The notes under the pieces were generated by a model that saw only the letters and a list, made by a program, of their open reading frames with translations, made no database searches and was not told where the DNA came from. 64,000 nucleotides of DNA from Lindgomyces ingoldianus (lineage: Eukaryota; Ascomycota; Dothideomycetes; Pleosporales; Lindgomycetaceae). Positions 34,735 to 45,762 of this stretch are shown one piece after another. The stretch lies in the NCBI RefSeq assembly GCF_010093535.1, contig NW_022985232.1, forward strand, positions 86,634 through 150,633. Direction: 5' to 3'. The position numbers and the translations under genes are program-made. Each line of letters begins with the position of its first letter. Position 1 is the first letter of the stretch.

Positions 34735-36991
34735 ATGGGACTCATCAACCATCTCAAATCCGGCAACTCAAAGGGCGCGGCGGGCGACCCGGTGCTCTCT
34801 CGCATTGTTGAAGAAGACAAAGTCTCATGGATCCGGAAACCGAATTTGCGAAACCTGTACTTTCTGCTTGTTCCTGCAGCCATTGGGATTGAGATCACGT
34901 CGGGTTTTGACTCGCAGCTGATCAACGCGCTTCAAATTGTACCGTCATGGATCAAATGTACGTCGATGCAAACCATGCTGCAACGAACGAATCCTTCCAG
35001 CTAACTTTGGCTTCGAGATTACCACCATCCAGAAGGCTCGTTGAAAGGAATTATCGCAGCAGCATACTCCCTTGGTGCTATCCTCTCACTACCTTTCATC
35101 CCCTGGGTTGACGATAAGGTCGGCCGCCGCGGATCTATCTTGGTTGGTTCAATCATTATGGTAATCGGAGCCATCATCCAGGGCTTTTCCAACCATGGTA
35201 CAGTCCCTTCCTTCCACTCTGTTCCCTACTGCTAATAAAATTTTCCTAAGTCGCCATGTACATCGTCGCCCGTCTCATCCTAGGCTTCGGCATCCCTGCC
35301 TGCATCGTTGCAGGCTCGTCCCTAATCGGCGAACTCGGCTACCCTAAAGAACGGCCCATCCTCACTTCTCTCTTCAACGTCTCCTACTTCGTCGGCCAAG
35401 TCATCGCCGCTGGCATCGTCTTCGGCACCAACAGCATCAAAAGCGACTGGGCCTGGCGCATCCCCTCGCTTCTCCAACTCGCTCCTTCGGTACTGCAAAT
35501 AGTTTTTGTGTTCCTGCTCCCCGAAAGCCCGCGTTGGCTGATAAGTCACGACCGTATTGAAGAGGCGGAGGCTATTCTTGTGAAGTACCATGCGGAAGGG
35601 AATCCGGAATCGGAGTTTGTGAAAGGCGAGATCGAACAGATTCGTGCGACTATTCAGCTTGAGGCGGAAGCGGCGAAGAAGTCATGGTTAGATTTACTCG
35701 CGACGAGTGGGATGCGGAGACGCACATTAATTACGTCCATGTTGGGGCTATTTACGCAGTGGTCTGGGAACACGCTGATTTCGTACGTCCGCGATTGTCA
35801 ACCCCAGTTTTAACATTAATGGGAGAGGAGATGCTTACAATATTTGCTAGCTACTTCTTCGGAGATCTCATGACTATGATTGGCATCAAAGACAGCATCA
35901 CCAAGCAAAAACTCAACGTAGGCTACGCCTGCTGGTCGCTCATCACAGGTGGTGCCGTCGCGCTTGTTGTCACCCGATTTAAACGTCGTTCGCTGTACAT
36001 GTTGTGTACACTGTCACTGTTGTGTGTGTATACGGGATGGACGATTAGTATGCAAAAGGCGACGTTGGGGGAGAAGAATAAACATCATAACAAGGGGGCG
36101 AGCATCGCGAGCGCTTTTTTCATCTTTGCGTATCAGCCTTGTTATAATATCGGATTCAATGCGTTGACGTATAGTAAGTTTGAGGCCAGTTTTCTTCGGT
36201 TTTCTCTTACCTCTCTCCTCCGTGTCCCTGCATCCCTTTCCCTAATCTCTTCCCCGCCTTCAGGTTCAATTCAAGATACTACGCCCCTTTCCCTGTCCCC
36301 GCACCCTTTCCCGCCGTGCCAATTCTAACTGCAACTTAACTGTTCTTCCCTTTTCCAATGCCAATCCTCCCCCATCCCCACCCACCAATCCTATCCCTTT
36401 CTATTCTGGCCGACACAATTGCCCCTCCCCTGTCAACCCTACCCTCCTCGATAGAATTTCCCGTCCCTCTCCCCATCCTATTACTTCATTTTAACCACCT
36501 AAATCTCCGCACAACCGACCACTAACTCCTCCCTCTCCCAGCGTACATGGTCGAAATATGGCCCTACACCGAACGGTCGCGCGGGATTGCGGTATTCCAA
36601 CTCTTTGGACGGCTCGCAGGGTTCTTTACGACGTTTGTTAATCCGATTGGACTGAGGAATATTAGCTGGAAATGGCTAATTGTTTATTGCTGTTGGCTCG
36701 CGTATGAGGTTGTGTTTGTTTGGTTCATATTTCCTGAAACCGCTGGGAGAACTCTTGAGGAGCTTGCTTTCCGTAAGTGGACTGTTCTTCAATGGAATGA
36801 GAAGGGTTCCTCTACCCCCCTGTCGCTGATCTATCTCTCCTTATTCCTGCCTAGCCATTCGCTAACCGTCTCCCTTTATAGTATTCGAAGACGAAGAACG
36901 CGCACATCTAGCTGCAGAGGCCGTCGAGAAGACACTACATGCAGACGATAAATTAAGTGTTCACGATAAGCACTTAGAGCACCGTCTTTAG
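34735..36991 (+). CDS. MFS sugar transporter (lactose-permease-like sugar porter)
   Basis: Six exons: 34735-34957, 35018-35197, 35251-35782, 35851-36173, 36542-36772, 36882-36991. All phases close and give 532 residues. Sugar-porter landmarks are present: a GFDSQ-like segment in the first helix, the loop-2 motif VDDKVGRRGS, PESPRWLI after helix 6, TQWSGNTLISYF in helix 7, NALTYTYMVEIWPY with RSRG after helix 10, and PETAGRTLEE at the end of helix 12. The sequence resembles the fungal LAC12-type subgroup, a proton symporter group for disaccharides or hexoses at the plasma membrane; the real substrate is unknown. The fourth intron is 368 bp and strikingly C/T-rich, while the others are 53-109 bp. 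No nonsense change is seen, so the gene is probably functional. Confidence 0.93.
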
Positions 36992-37947
36992 CGGGATCAT
37001 TGCGAGGAGACGAGGAAGGCGGGAGATTGAATGGGGTATAGTAGTGACAGGGAATTCATGGTTCGGTATGTTAGGCAGGCTTTTGGGCTGGCTACGATTT
37101 GGACTGCTAGATTGTTGGGCATGGGAGTGTAGGGGTGAGATTGCCATGGCATGTTCCTGGGACTTGATTATTGAGCGACGAGGCGAAGATTCGAAGGCAG
37201 CAGCAGGAGTTGGAGGCTTAGGACCAGGATATGGTTTGGTCGAAGATTTAGGTGTGGTATATATAGCGAGCGGTTTTTGTATGTACGGCCCGGGGCAATG
37301 TTAATACTAACCTTCCTTTCTTTTTCAATCAATTAGAGCCGCTAGGTTTGAACCCGAGTGGGTCTGCGAACAGTCGACATCCTTCTTCCAAGTATATCGA
37401 CTGATTTTACCGAGTACCTTATCGACCTTCCGGGCCCGGATTTCGTTTAGGATTCCGAAGGATGGATAAAGGTTGATCTGCTGTTGAGATTGGCGTTCTG
37501 GTTTACGTGATATCTAAACTCTCGGGGTGTGTATATTTTTCAAACCATGGGGAGTGGATAAAACGAGAGAGGTAAGTCGTTTACGAAAAGACAACCGACC
37601 AAGACGTACAATCACAGAAAAGCTTAGAAGCTTACTAGTCTCTGCACTATTGACACTATTTACCCGAATTTATATTAACGAATGAATGGGTGCCGATGGA
37701 AGAGTTGGGGTTTGTAAGTTAGCGGCTAGTAGTAGCTTTTAGGCTGCTAGCACCTAGTAATACTTGGCTACATTTCATTGGTGATTTGCCTTCCCAGGCG
37801 TTAGAGCTCTCGATGAGGGGGTCTAACTGTTAGTATGATAAGCAAGAGCTTCTAACTAGTTAAGCCTTAGGTAACGCAAACGATACCCTACCAATAAGCC
37901 GAAGCCACCTATACTTCTAGTACAACTTCCTCTGCTCTATTGGGAAT
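36992..37947. other. downstream flank, no gene
   Basis: It holds the transporter 3-prime flank. A frame at 37044-37304 has no family features. No tRNA can be folded by eye around ggtttgaaccc at 37347. Confidence 0.45.
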
Positions 37948-38080
37948 TGTGATTACGGACTAAATCTAATATGGCTGGAAATAAGCAGCAAAACTAGTGA
38001 CTGCAATGCATAATTACTATCCTACACGCGAATTAACTATTGGTTGTGATAGTGGAGTGGTGTGGAGTCCCGTAATTACA
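37948..38080. repeat. LTR-like dispersed repeat (family D), 133 bp
   Basis: It begins TGTGATTACGG and ends CCGTAATTACA, nearly perfect inverted tips of TG..CA type. Its 3-prime part (cgaattaactattggttg...gtggagtcc) is shared with 56166-56294 and with 23080-23145. The flanks ggaat and gtaac do not match, so no target duplication supports it. Confidence 0.45.
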
Positions 38081-38846
38081 GTAACTAGCTAAGAACATCT
38101 TACCCCATCTTACCCTACTTCAACTATTAATCAGCTGCTTAGATGTATTTAAATTATTAGCGTGCGGGTGCTTACAACTAGAATGGAAAAAATTCTCACC
38201 ATCAGTTACAAGTTTTAAAGTCACTGTAGCTCCCACTCGTTCATATTAACGACTGCAGGAAGTACGTCTCCTGTTTCCGGGTACGTTTACCACAGTAACT
38301 CTTTATCTAGGGACTTCTGACTCCTTTTTTTAGAGGGTTTCTGTCGCCGCTTTTGGAGTCACTAGCGCCTAAAGTGCCAAGTCTAACCCCTATAACACCG
38401 TGAGCTCTTATTCGCTGCTTCTGTACTGCCCTATGCTTTTATTACTTCCTAGACCCTAAAATTAGCGGTAACTTAATGAGTCCAAAGTGGCCCTATATCT
38501 ATCTTGCTGATGTATCGATGTTGGGCGAAACATCTTGATCCCTACAAGTAAATCATTAACGCTTTCTACTAAAGAAAAACTTTACCGGGCATGGCCTAAG
38601 CGTGACCCAAAGAATCTCCGCTTGCTATCAGAGTTATAAGGTTTGAGGAGTTTCGCCAACTATAATATTGTCCACGCTTTCTCCACCATGCCCACTTCAC
38701 AATAATATTGTCTTGTCTATATATAGAAAGGCCTAGCGTGCTCGTTCGCTCACTATCCATAAACCCACTGACTTTTGCTTGCACCCTATCATGCTATATA
38801 GCCCCCTTCCTAATCCTATTTAATGCAGCTCCTATTACATTTAGCA
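38081..38846. other. no recognisable gene
   Basis: Balanced composition with scattered stops in all frames; no repeat or gene identified. Confidence 0.45.
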
Positions 38847-38851
38847 GACCG

Positions 38852-39056
38852 TGTCGCACGTGTTTCACGCGATACTATACCCGTGTACTGCGCTATTCAC
38901 TCATTAGGACTAGCTTCTTCTTCGTACAGTATATAGTCAGCCCAGAGCTCTCTCTCGCTCCTTAGACCATACAATACACTGGTTCAATTCACCTTGTTTG
39001 GATCTCAATACCTTGTCCACTCGCCTACTATATGGCCCCTCTCAGCTCATGCGAGA
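38852..39056 (+). mobile_element. solo-LTR-like element (family E), copy A, 205 bp, duplication GACCG
   Basis: It begins TGTCGCACGTGTTTCACGCG and ends CTCATGCGAGA. It is flanked by gaccg at 38847-38851 and 39057-39061. It shares its full length with copies at 40277-40482 and 41206-44517. The 5-bp duplication differs for each copy, which supports independent integrase-type insertions. Confidence 0.87.
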
Positions 39057-39061
39057 GACCG

Positions 39062-40271
39062 TTCTGTTTGGTTTGCTGTCGGTCTGCCCTGTTAATTGTA
39101 ACTCAAGTAGCTGTAGTGCACAGGCTTCACTTTTGCTATATTCTCTACGGATATTGTATTACATCTTTGTTAGCAGGGCTGGGGTTAAAGTAGTGTGAAA
39201 AAGTTGATTGTTGTGTTTGCATTGTGTGATGTATGTGTAGAAGTTGTTTGTCGAGAGTTATATGAGATTAAGTGGTATTTAAAGCGTAGTTGGGTGCCAA
39301 GATGGCTGTGGAGCTAATAGGATCCTGCTTACAATCTTGAATATCGAATTCTAGGCCGTGAACAGGTTCCTTAACGTCAGCGCTAGCTTTAGAACTACAC
39401 AAATGCTAGATGGCATTCTGCTAGTAGTAGTAGCTAAGCTGAGCTACGTAATTACCAAGAATTATTATAGTGTTAGGATTCATTTTCTAACCCACCTTAA
39501 ATTAGGATATTTTGGCACAAGATTATGTGCTGCAGAGCACCTTACCTAATCTTGTATCCCCTTTTATGAAACAGGGAATCCACCTGACTTTGCAATTTGC
39601 TATAAATAGATAGTTATGTAAATTCTAGAACTATTCCGGTTAGGGTTAGGGCCTAAGCATCGGTGTCAACACTAAGAACTCCAAAACAGGCTCTAACAAG
39701 GCTAACTTTTTCATTTTTCCATAAGCACGAAGTGCTCTACTTTTCTTCTTATTCGTGTATTTGCCCTCCCACTTCCTCTCCTTCCTCTTGACCCTCAACA
39801 GTAAACCTGGCATCCATAGATGAAGTCGTTGCTCGGGGAGCCAAGAATCAGCCTAATATATTGTGCCATCTAAGTCATCGTACACGTGGCTAGAGTCAAA
39901 TTTTCACAGTTGGGAGAGTAAGCGAAACACGCTATCGGGTATTAGAAATTGCTGCACTAAGGGCCGTGTTGCTGTGATACTTCTAAAGCACCTCGTGTCC
40001 AAACTCGATCGTTCTTTCTCCGCAACATCTTTTTTTTATTATTACTACTGTACGTGATGCTTCTTGCATGCGTATTAATATTACCAACTTACTTATTAGT
40101 TCAATAAGGCTTTATTACACTTGGTATTTTCAATCGCAGGATCCTAAGAATATGTCAGGTAACATTAGGGCAAAGAGGGAATGGCGAAAACGCGCCCATG
40201 TTTGAGTATTATGTAGTTCTAAGCATTAGGTGGCAGATCTGTTGAAGGCTCAATAGTAGATTACCTAAGAA
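39062..40271. other. no recognisable gene
   Basis: Mixed composition, short frames only. A CT-rich tract lies around 39745-39800. Nothing else can be supported. Confidence 0.45.
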
Positions 40272-40276
40272 CATTC

Positions 40277-40482
40277 TGTCGCACGTGTCTCACGCGATAT
40301 CATACCCATGTACTGCATCATTCACTCATTAGGCATAGCTCCTCTCTCGTACAGTATATAGTCAGCACAGAGCTCTATCGAGCTCCTTAGACCTTACAAT
40401 ACACTCGTACAATCCACTTTGTTTGGATCTCACTATCTTGTCGACTCGCTTCCCATATGACCCCTTCTCAGCTCATGCAAGA
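40277..40482 (+). mobile_element. solo-LTR-like element (family E), copy B, 206 bp, duplication CATTC
   Basis: It begins TGTCGCACGTGTCTCACGCG and ends CTCATGCAAGA. It is flanked by cattc at 40272-40276 and 40483-40487. It preserves the uninterrupted sequence cccatgtactgca followed by tcattcactc at the site where copy C carries a hAT transposon. Confidence 0.88.
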
Positions 40483-40539
40483 CATTCCCCTGCAACGCTA
40501 ATTTTCCCGGGACGACTTCCTTGGGATGTTAAGTGTTCC

Positions 40540-40664
40540 AGGACGCCAAATTCTCTCGAGGCCGATTTCCCTCAGAGACTAATTCTACTGGGAGGATTTT
40601 CCTAGGATGCGGATTCTCCTAGGACGCTAACTTTCCCGAGACCGATTCTCCTCAGAGGCTAATG
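40540..40664. repeat. imperfect direct repeat of about 45 bp, period 81 bp
   Basis: aggacgccaaattctctcga ... ctcagagactaat (40540-40583) recurs as aggacgctaactttcccgag ... ctcagaggctaat (40621-40663). The spacer contains related gggaggattttcctaggatg words. No function is evident. Confidence 0.6.
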
Positions 40665-40739
40665 TTGCAAGTGGCAAGGTTAACCTCCTACCAAGTACAG
40701 CAGAAGAATATATAAGCGGAAAAAAATGCACGCGCGACA
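40663..40739 (-). mobile_element. mini solo-LTR-like element, copy 3, 77 bp, reverse orientation
   Basis: Read on the minus strand it follows the 78-bp insertion at 24144-24221 through the core ccttctgctgt / ggttaacctt and has TGTC..GCAACA ends. The flanks gctaa (40658-40662) and gttaa (40740-40744) match in 4 of 5 positions, consistent with an old 5-bp duplication carrying one C/T change. Confidence 0.7.
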
Positions 40740-40744
40740 GTTAA

Positions 40745-41200
40745 TTCTCCTCGGACTAGGACGCTTAGGCGCTTATCCCCAAACACCGCTGCATGATCTA
40801 TGCAGCTTCCTAAACAGCTATTTAACGATGAGCTAAAGGAATCCTCTATCGACGCGATTTTATACCCAATTTAATAAAGCTTAGTAAGGTAGAAGAGCAC
40901 GTCTTGTTGCGAACACACTTGCGCTAGACGCACGAGGATTTTCGTCTCGGCTGCTAAATGTAGGATTTCTGTCTGTGTGTTAAATATGGGCTGTGGACCT
41001 TCTAAATACAAGTGCGACTATAGCTGTGGTAGCGCGTCATGTGGTAGGTTTTAAGTGTGGAGTGATTGAGTTGCAACCTGTTAGATCAGTGTATCGTATC
41101 GTGTCGCGAAAAAGCATCCACGAGTTAAAAACTAGTCGCTGCTAAGTGTATTCATTTCCGCTGTGGAAGCAACGGTTTTAAACCGCATCTGTGGGTTGGA
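40745..41200. other. no recognisable gene
   Basis: Balanced composition, non-coding; left flank of the third family E copy. Confidence 0.45.
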
Positions 41201-41205
41201 GCCGT

Positions 41206-44200
41206 TGTCGCACGTGTCTCACGCGATATCATACCCATGTACTGCACACACCTGAGATCAATTAATCAAGCAAGCTGGCAGTTTCTGGCTTAATTAATTG
41301 CGTTTTAGTATAAGGTTTAGCTAGATTAATTAAATTAGCTTAGCAGAAAGTTGCTAGCTTAATTAGTAGCTTAGGTGCTTAATTTCTAAATAGAAAAGTT
41401 GTATATATTTTTTAGTGTTAAGTCTTAGCTGTTGTCCTATGTATCTAGATTATTGTCTTTGCCTACCTACTTACTAAGCTTGTACAAAACGTCTATCTGC
41501 TTGTTAGTAAGCTTTAATTAGCCTATATTATTGTTGTTGCTGCTACTAAAACTAGCCTATCTCTATTATTATACTAAGTGTAGTGCTGCAAGTAGCTTAG
41601 GTAATATATAGTGTTAGTAAGGCTTTAGTAGATCTTTAAGCTTACTAAAGACGCGCTTACACTTACAGCTTAAAGCTAGTATAAAGAGTATTATAAGCGC
41701 TATCTTACTAAAGTTAGGATATTAATTGCGCAGCCTAAACTAGTATTATATAGGATTAGTGCTCTTACTAATAATTAGCTTACGCTTTTACTACTTATAC
41801 TTATCCTTTTTAGTATTGCTATGTGTAGGATTAATAATGCTATTAATTATATTATTAATATTGCTTAGTTTTTTTAGTGCGCGTGTGTAGCAAGGCCTTA
41901 GTAACAGTAGTAACTTATAATCTACTTATAGTGCCTAGAAATTAAGATTATTAGATGCTAGCTAATTAAACTTCTTAGCCTACACTTAATTACAGTAGTG
42001 TTTGTAGTAAAAATAAAGTATTATAGTAGTATAGTAAGCTAGCAAGTTGTTAAGTTTAGCGTAGTACTTATTTACTTTAAGCAGCGCTGTGTGTAGATTA
42101 ATAGGAAGATAATCTTTAAGCGCCTTATTATAAGTGTTATAGACTACACTATTATAGTAGAGAAGGTAAGCTTTTAATTAAGTAAGTAGAAACTTAAACA
42201 TTAAGATTACCTTAGTAATTATACTAAAGCTATACTTACTACATCTTTTAAAGCGCTTTATACACTTTTTAAGTAGCCTAAAAACTTTTATATAGTTAGT
42301 AATAATAGCTTAATTAGTAGCTGTAAGGCTGTCTAATCTTATCTACTATAAAGTAGTAGGCTAATCCTTGCCTTATAAGTTAGCGTAGATATTCTCTTTT
42401 GCTATATTTTATATATAGGTGTTTACATATGTGTTAATAGCTAGTGTAAGCTTTATAGCTTACTTAAAATAGTTAAAGTATAAGTTCTAGTGTGTAACTA
42501 CTAGCTTAATTAGCTGTAGTATTATAAGCTTATTATCTATGTTATAAGGCAGCTTGTAGTAAGCTATACACTGCGCCTTCTTAAAGAGATTATACTGCTA
42601 CAGTGTGTAAATATAGTTAATAATATTAAGAAGTACGCCTAAAGGTCTATGCTTTTACTACTTTTTTATAAATGCTGCTTTATTAGTAAGCTTGTTAACT
42701 TCTTTATTATTATATAAGTTTATATCTCTACCCTAAAGCAGTCTCTGCCTAATTAGATTAATTATATAAAGGCTATAGTAAAAGTGTTAGTAAATAGGAT
42801 TAAATTTAAGCTTATAAGCAATTACAGCAATAGCAGTGTTATTATTAAAGGTATTATTAAAAATAAAGTAACTAAGTGTGCGCTTACTTATACTAAACTA
42901 CTTTAATATTAATAATACAACCTTAGCTAGTTAATTGCTAGTGTAAGCACCTATAAGCTAAAGTAGCGTAATAGGTAGGTCTTAGAGCTTGCTATCTAAG
43001 TTAATGTAGTAGGCAACAATACTAAGAAACTTATGCTTACTAGCTTTTATTATTTATCTATTAAAGCTTATATAGATTCTGCTAAGTAATTATAACAGCT
43101 TATAAATAATGTAGGGCCTAAGCTAGTTAAATAGTTGTATAATGTATTAGAAGACACTTTTATAGTTCTTCTACAGCGCTGCTTTAGCAAGCAGGTTAGT
43201 AATAGTAATTAAGTGTTAAAAAGCTAGTGTTTTAAACTTAAAAATAGAGTAGTTATTTATAATAAGCTAGTTAACTATAGTAAACTTAAAGCGCTGCTTA
43301 CTAAAGCTATTAATTTAATTAGCTACTGCCTATAAAATAAAGACTCTTGCAGTAATAAGCGTGTTATAAATACTAGTAATTAGAGTCTTGCCTAGTGCTA
43401 TAAGCTTATAGCTAGGCTTCTGCTTACTAAAGTAGTGCGCAGCTAACAAGACTGCTGCGCTTGTATTATATATCCTAATACTAATATCTATAAGCTTATG
43501 CTTAAAACACTAGTAGCAAATAAAAAATATATAAGTTAGATCTTTAAAAAAAGTAATGTAATAGCTATAGCAATAGATCTAACTTTACTTATATTAGTGT
43601 GTTATAATAAGCTTTATATACAGCTTAAGATAAACCTAATTTATGCTATTATAATTATCTTTAAGATAGGCATTAAAAGCCTTATCTATAGCATTATTAG
43701 CTGCTTTAGAAGATAGAGTAAGTGTAGCTTACTTACTACTTTTAGTAAGCATAATAATAGTGTTTTTAGGCTGCAACTTACGCAATTACAACTTAAAAGT
43801 ATGTGTATATAAAAGTAGTAGAGATAGGGCAGATAGCTAAGATTAAGATAATAGTAAGTTAATTATAATAAGCTAGCTTATAGTGCTGCGCACACGCTTT
43901 TTAGGCAAGAGAGCGCTATTAGAGATATGTTTCTTAGGCGGCATAAGGGCGACAATAGGGTGAGGTATACAGCAATAGATCTGCAACACCAGAAGTATAT
44001 AGCATTATAGGTGATAGATAGAGATAGAGTATACAATATAAGACAACGCGCTAGCTGCTAGTTACACAGAGTTATTAGATATTACATAATACTACACAGT
44101 AAACAACACTAAAAAAAGTTTAGTATAGAGCTTTTACAGCTATCTAAGCTGCTTTATAGGCTGCCTTATCTTTAAAATCTACTATATACTTAAGGTAATT

Positions 44201-44517
44201 AAGCTATTAATCTAAATTAAGCTTACAGAAAAGCTTAGCTAGATTAATTACGTTTCTATATAAGGTTTAGCTGGATTGATTGAATTGGCTTGGCATCAAT
44301 CTTCTAATCAAGCTATCAAGCTGGCTTGATTGATCTCAGGTGTGGTACTGCACTATTCACTCATTAGGCATAGCTCCTATCTCGTACAGTATATAGTCAG
44401 CTCAGAGCTCTATCGAGCTCCTCAGACCTTACAATACACTCGTTCAATCCACTTTGTTTGGATCTCACTACCTTGTCGACTCGCTTCCCATATGACCCCT
44501 CCTCAGCTCATGCAAGA
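41206..44517 (+). mobile_element. solo-LTR-like element (family E), copy C, split by a hAT transposon, duplication GCCGT
   Basis: The LTR parts are 41206-41246 and 44353-44517, together 206 bp, the length of copy B. The outer flanks are gccgt at 41201-41205 and 44518-44522. The 3.1-kb insertion between them carries its own 8-bp duplication. Confidence 0.88.
41247..44344 (-). mobile_element. hAT-superfamily DNA transposon, RIP-mutated, 3098 bp
   Basis: Inverted termini CACACCTGAGATCAATTAAT / CACACCTGAGATCAATCAAG are flanked by the exact 8-bp duplication gtactgca at 41239-41246 and 44345-44352, the hAT hallmark. Sub-terminal ...atcaagc words repeat near both ends. The interior is strongly AT-rich with stops in all frames. 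A minus-strand start at 43944 reads MPPKK...SALLPKKRVRS before the first stop, the likely transposase N-terminus. The autonomous gene probably ran on the minus strand. The insertion lies in family E copy C, and copies A and B show the empty site. Confidence 0.92.
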
Positions 44518-44522
44518 GCCGT

Positions 44523-45762
44523 CGCGGTCGCTTCAGTGGTGTGCTCGTAGGATGAAGAGACTGGCTGGTCGGCGAGTGCGTATACTAGAGGCTGCTGGAG
44601 TCGCAACCAGACGAGGCGCACGGCATGCGTAGGGAGAGTGAAGATTAAAGTTCCTATCTGTGCGCCGAGAAACACCTAGGCTGAGAAATATAGCCGGTAC
44701 CTCAACTTTAAGCACTTTACTATAAGCTTCTTTATGTTACACTATAGTTATTCCTAGATATTCAGAGCAGACTCGAGATTAAGGAAGTAGTTAGTTACTT
44801 GTTACTGAATTGTTTATTCAATTAAGTAAGCTAGTGTGAGGGTGGTTTTAACACAGAGAGCAGGGACACCAAAAAGGATGGCACAGGATCTATTCAAAGA
44901 GAGTAGAAAGAGATGGGTGCTTGAGGAGAACCCCGAGGGACTCGAGAAGACTAGATATCTACGCAGTCACATGACGTAGTTATGCGTCCGAAGCTCCCCT
45001 TGACTCTCCCGAGGGAGCCCTGACCCAGGGAGCGAGGGAGGGATGTGAAATATCTCTTACAGTAATATATTTTTAACAACTGTTTGTCTACTCTTAAGTT
45101 TAATAATATCTATTTAGTTTATTAATATATTTATAACGTATAAATTAGAGTAAGAAAGAGGTAGAGCTTAATATATTCTTTGTTGGCATTTAATAACACA
45201 GAGTATAAAGTCATAAGTAGAGAATAAATAACATCTTTTCTATGTATATGTTGTGAATAGGTTCTTTAAAGAAACTATGACGATGTATAAGTCCGTAGGC
45301 GACACGAAGGCTTCTGAATTATGAGTTGGCAGCGCGGAGTAGAGGTAGGTAATATTTCTTCCGCACCAAGGAAGGGTTTATAATGCGATAGCATGAGTGT
45401 GGATCGTTAAAGCTCACGAATGCGTTTCAGAGCGACGATCTGGTGTGTCACCGACATAGTTGGAGGGCCGGGTGTCGTTCTGCGTGAAAAATCAAAATCG
45501 TTTGTGACGAAGTGTACAAACCGTCCGGACATGAACTTGCCCTAGCTACCTTACATGAGTGCTTCGGTTTTCTCCTCCCCAGCGGTTCTATACCGCGTAT
45601 GTAGTCGTTTGGGGGAAATGGAAACAAAGGGGCAGCAGGTTGGAGTCCGGAGAAAATATCCAGTCCTGGCTCTATGAACAGTGCCAGGCCGTTTAACCGA
45701 GCTGTAACGTTGTGGAATGTCTCGCGATATGTTGTGAACTAGCAGACAAGACCTCGAACGTC
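44523..45762. other. no recognisable gene
   Basis: The region 44857-44875 (cagagagcagggacacca) resembles 5814-5831 (cagagagcaggggcacca). A purine tract gagggagggatgtgaaat at about 45040 looks like a polypurine tract/LTR start, but no partner was found. 45055-45250 is AT-rich. The last few hundred bases are the 3-prime flank of the phosphodiesterase gene. Confidence 0.4.

Noticed and set aside
37340..37380. tRNA-like T-arm ggtttgaaccc
   Set aside because: The T-loop consensus is not met and no acceptor, D or anticodon arm can be folded around it.
44330..44632. 100-codon frame over the hAT/LTR border
   Set aside because: It crosses the transposon end, the target duplication and the LTR, so it cannot be an ancestral gene.
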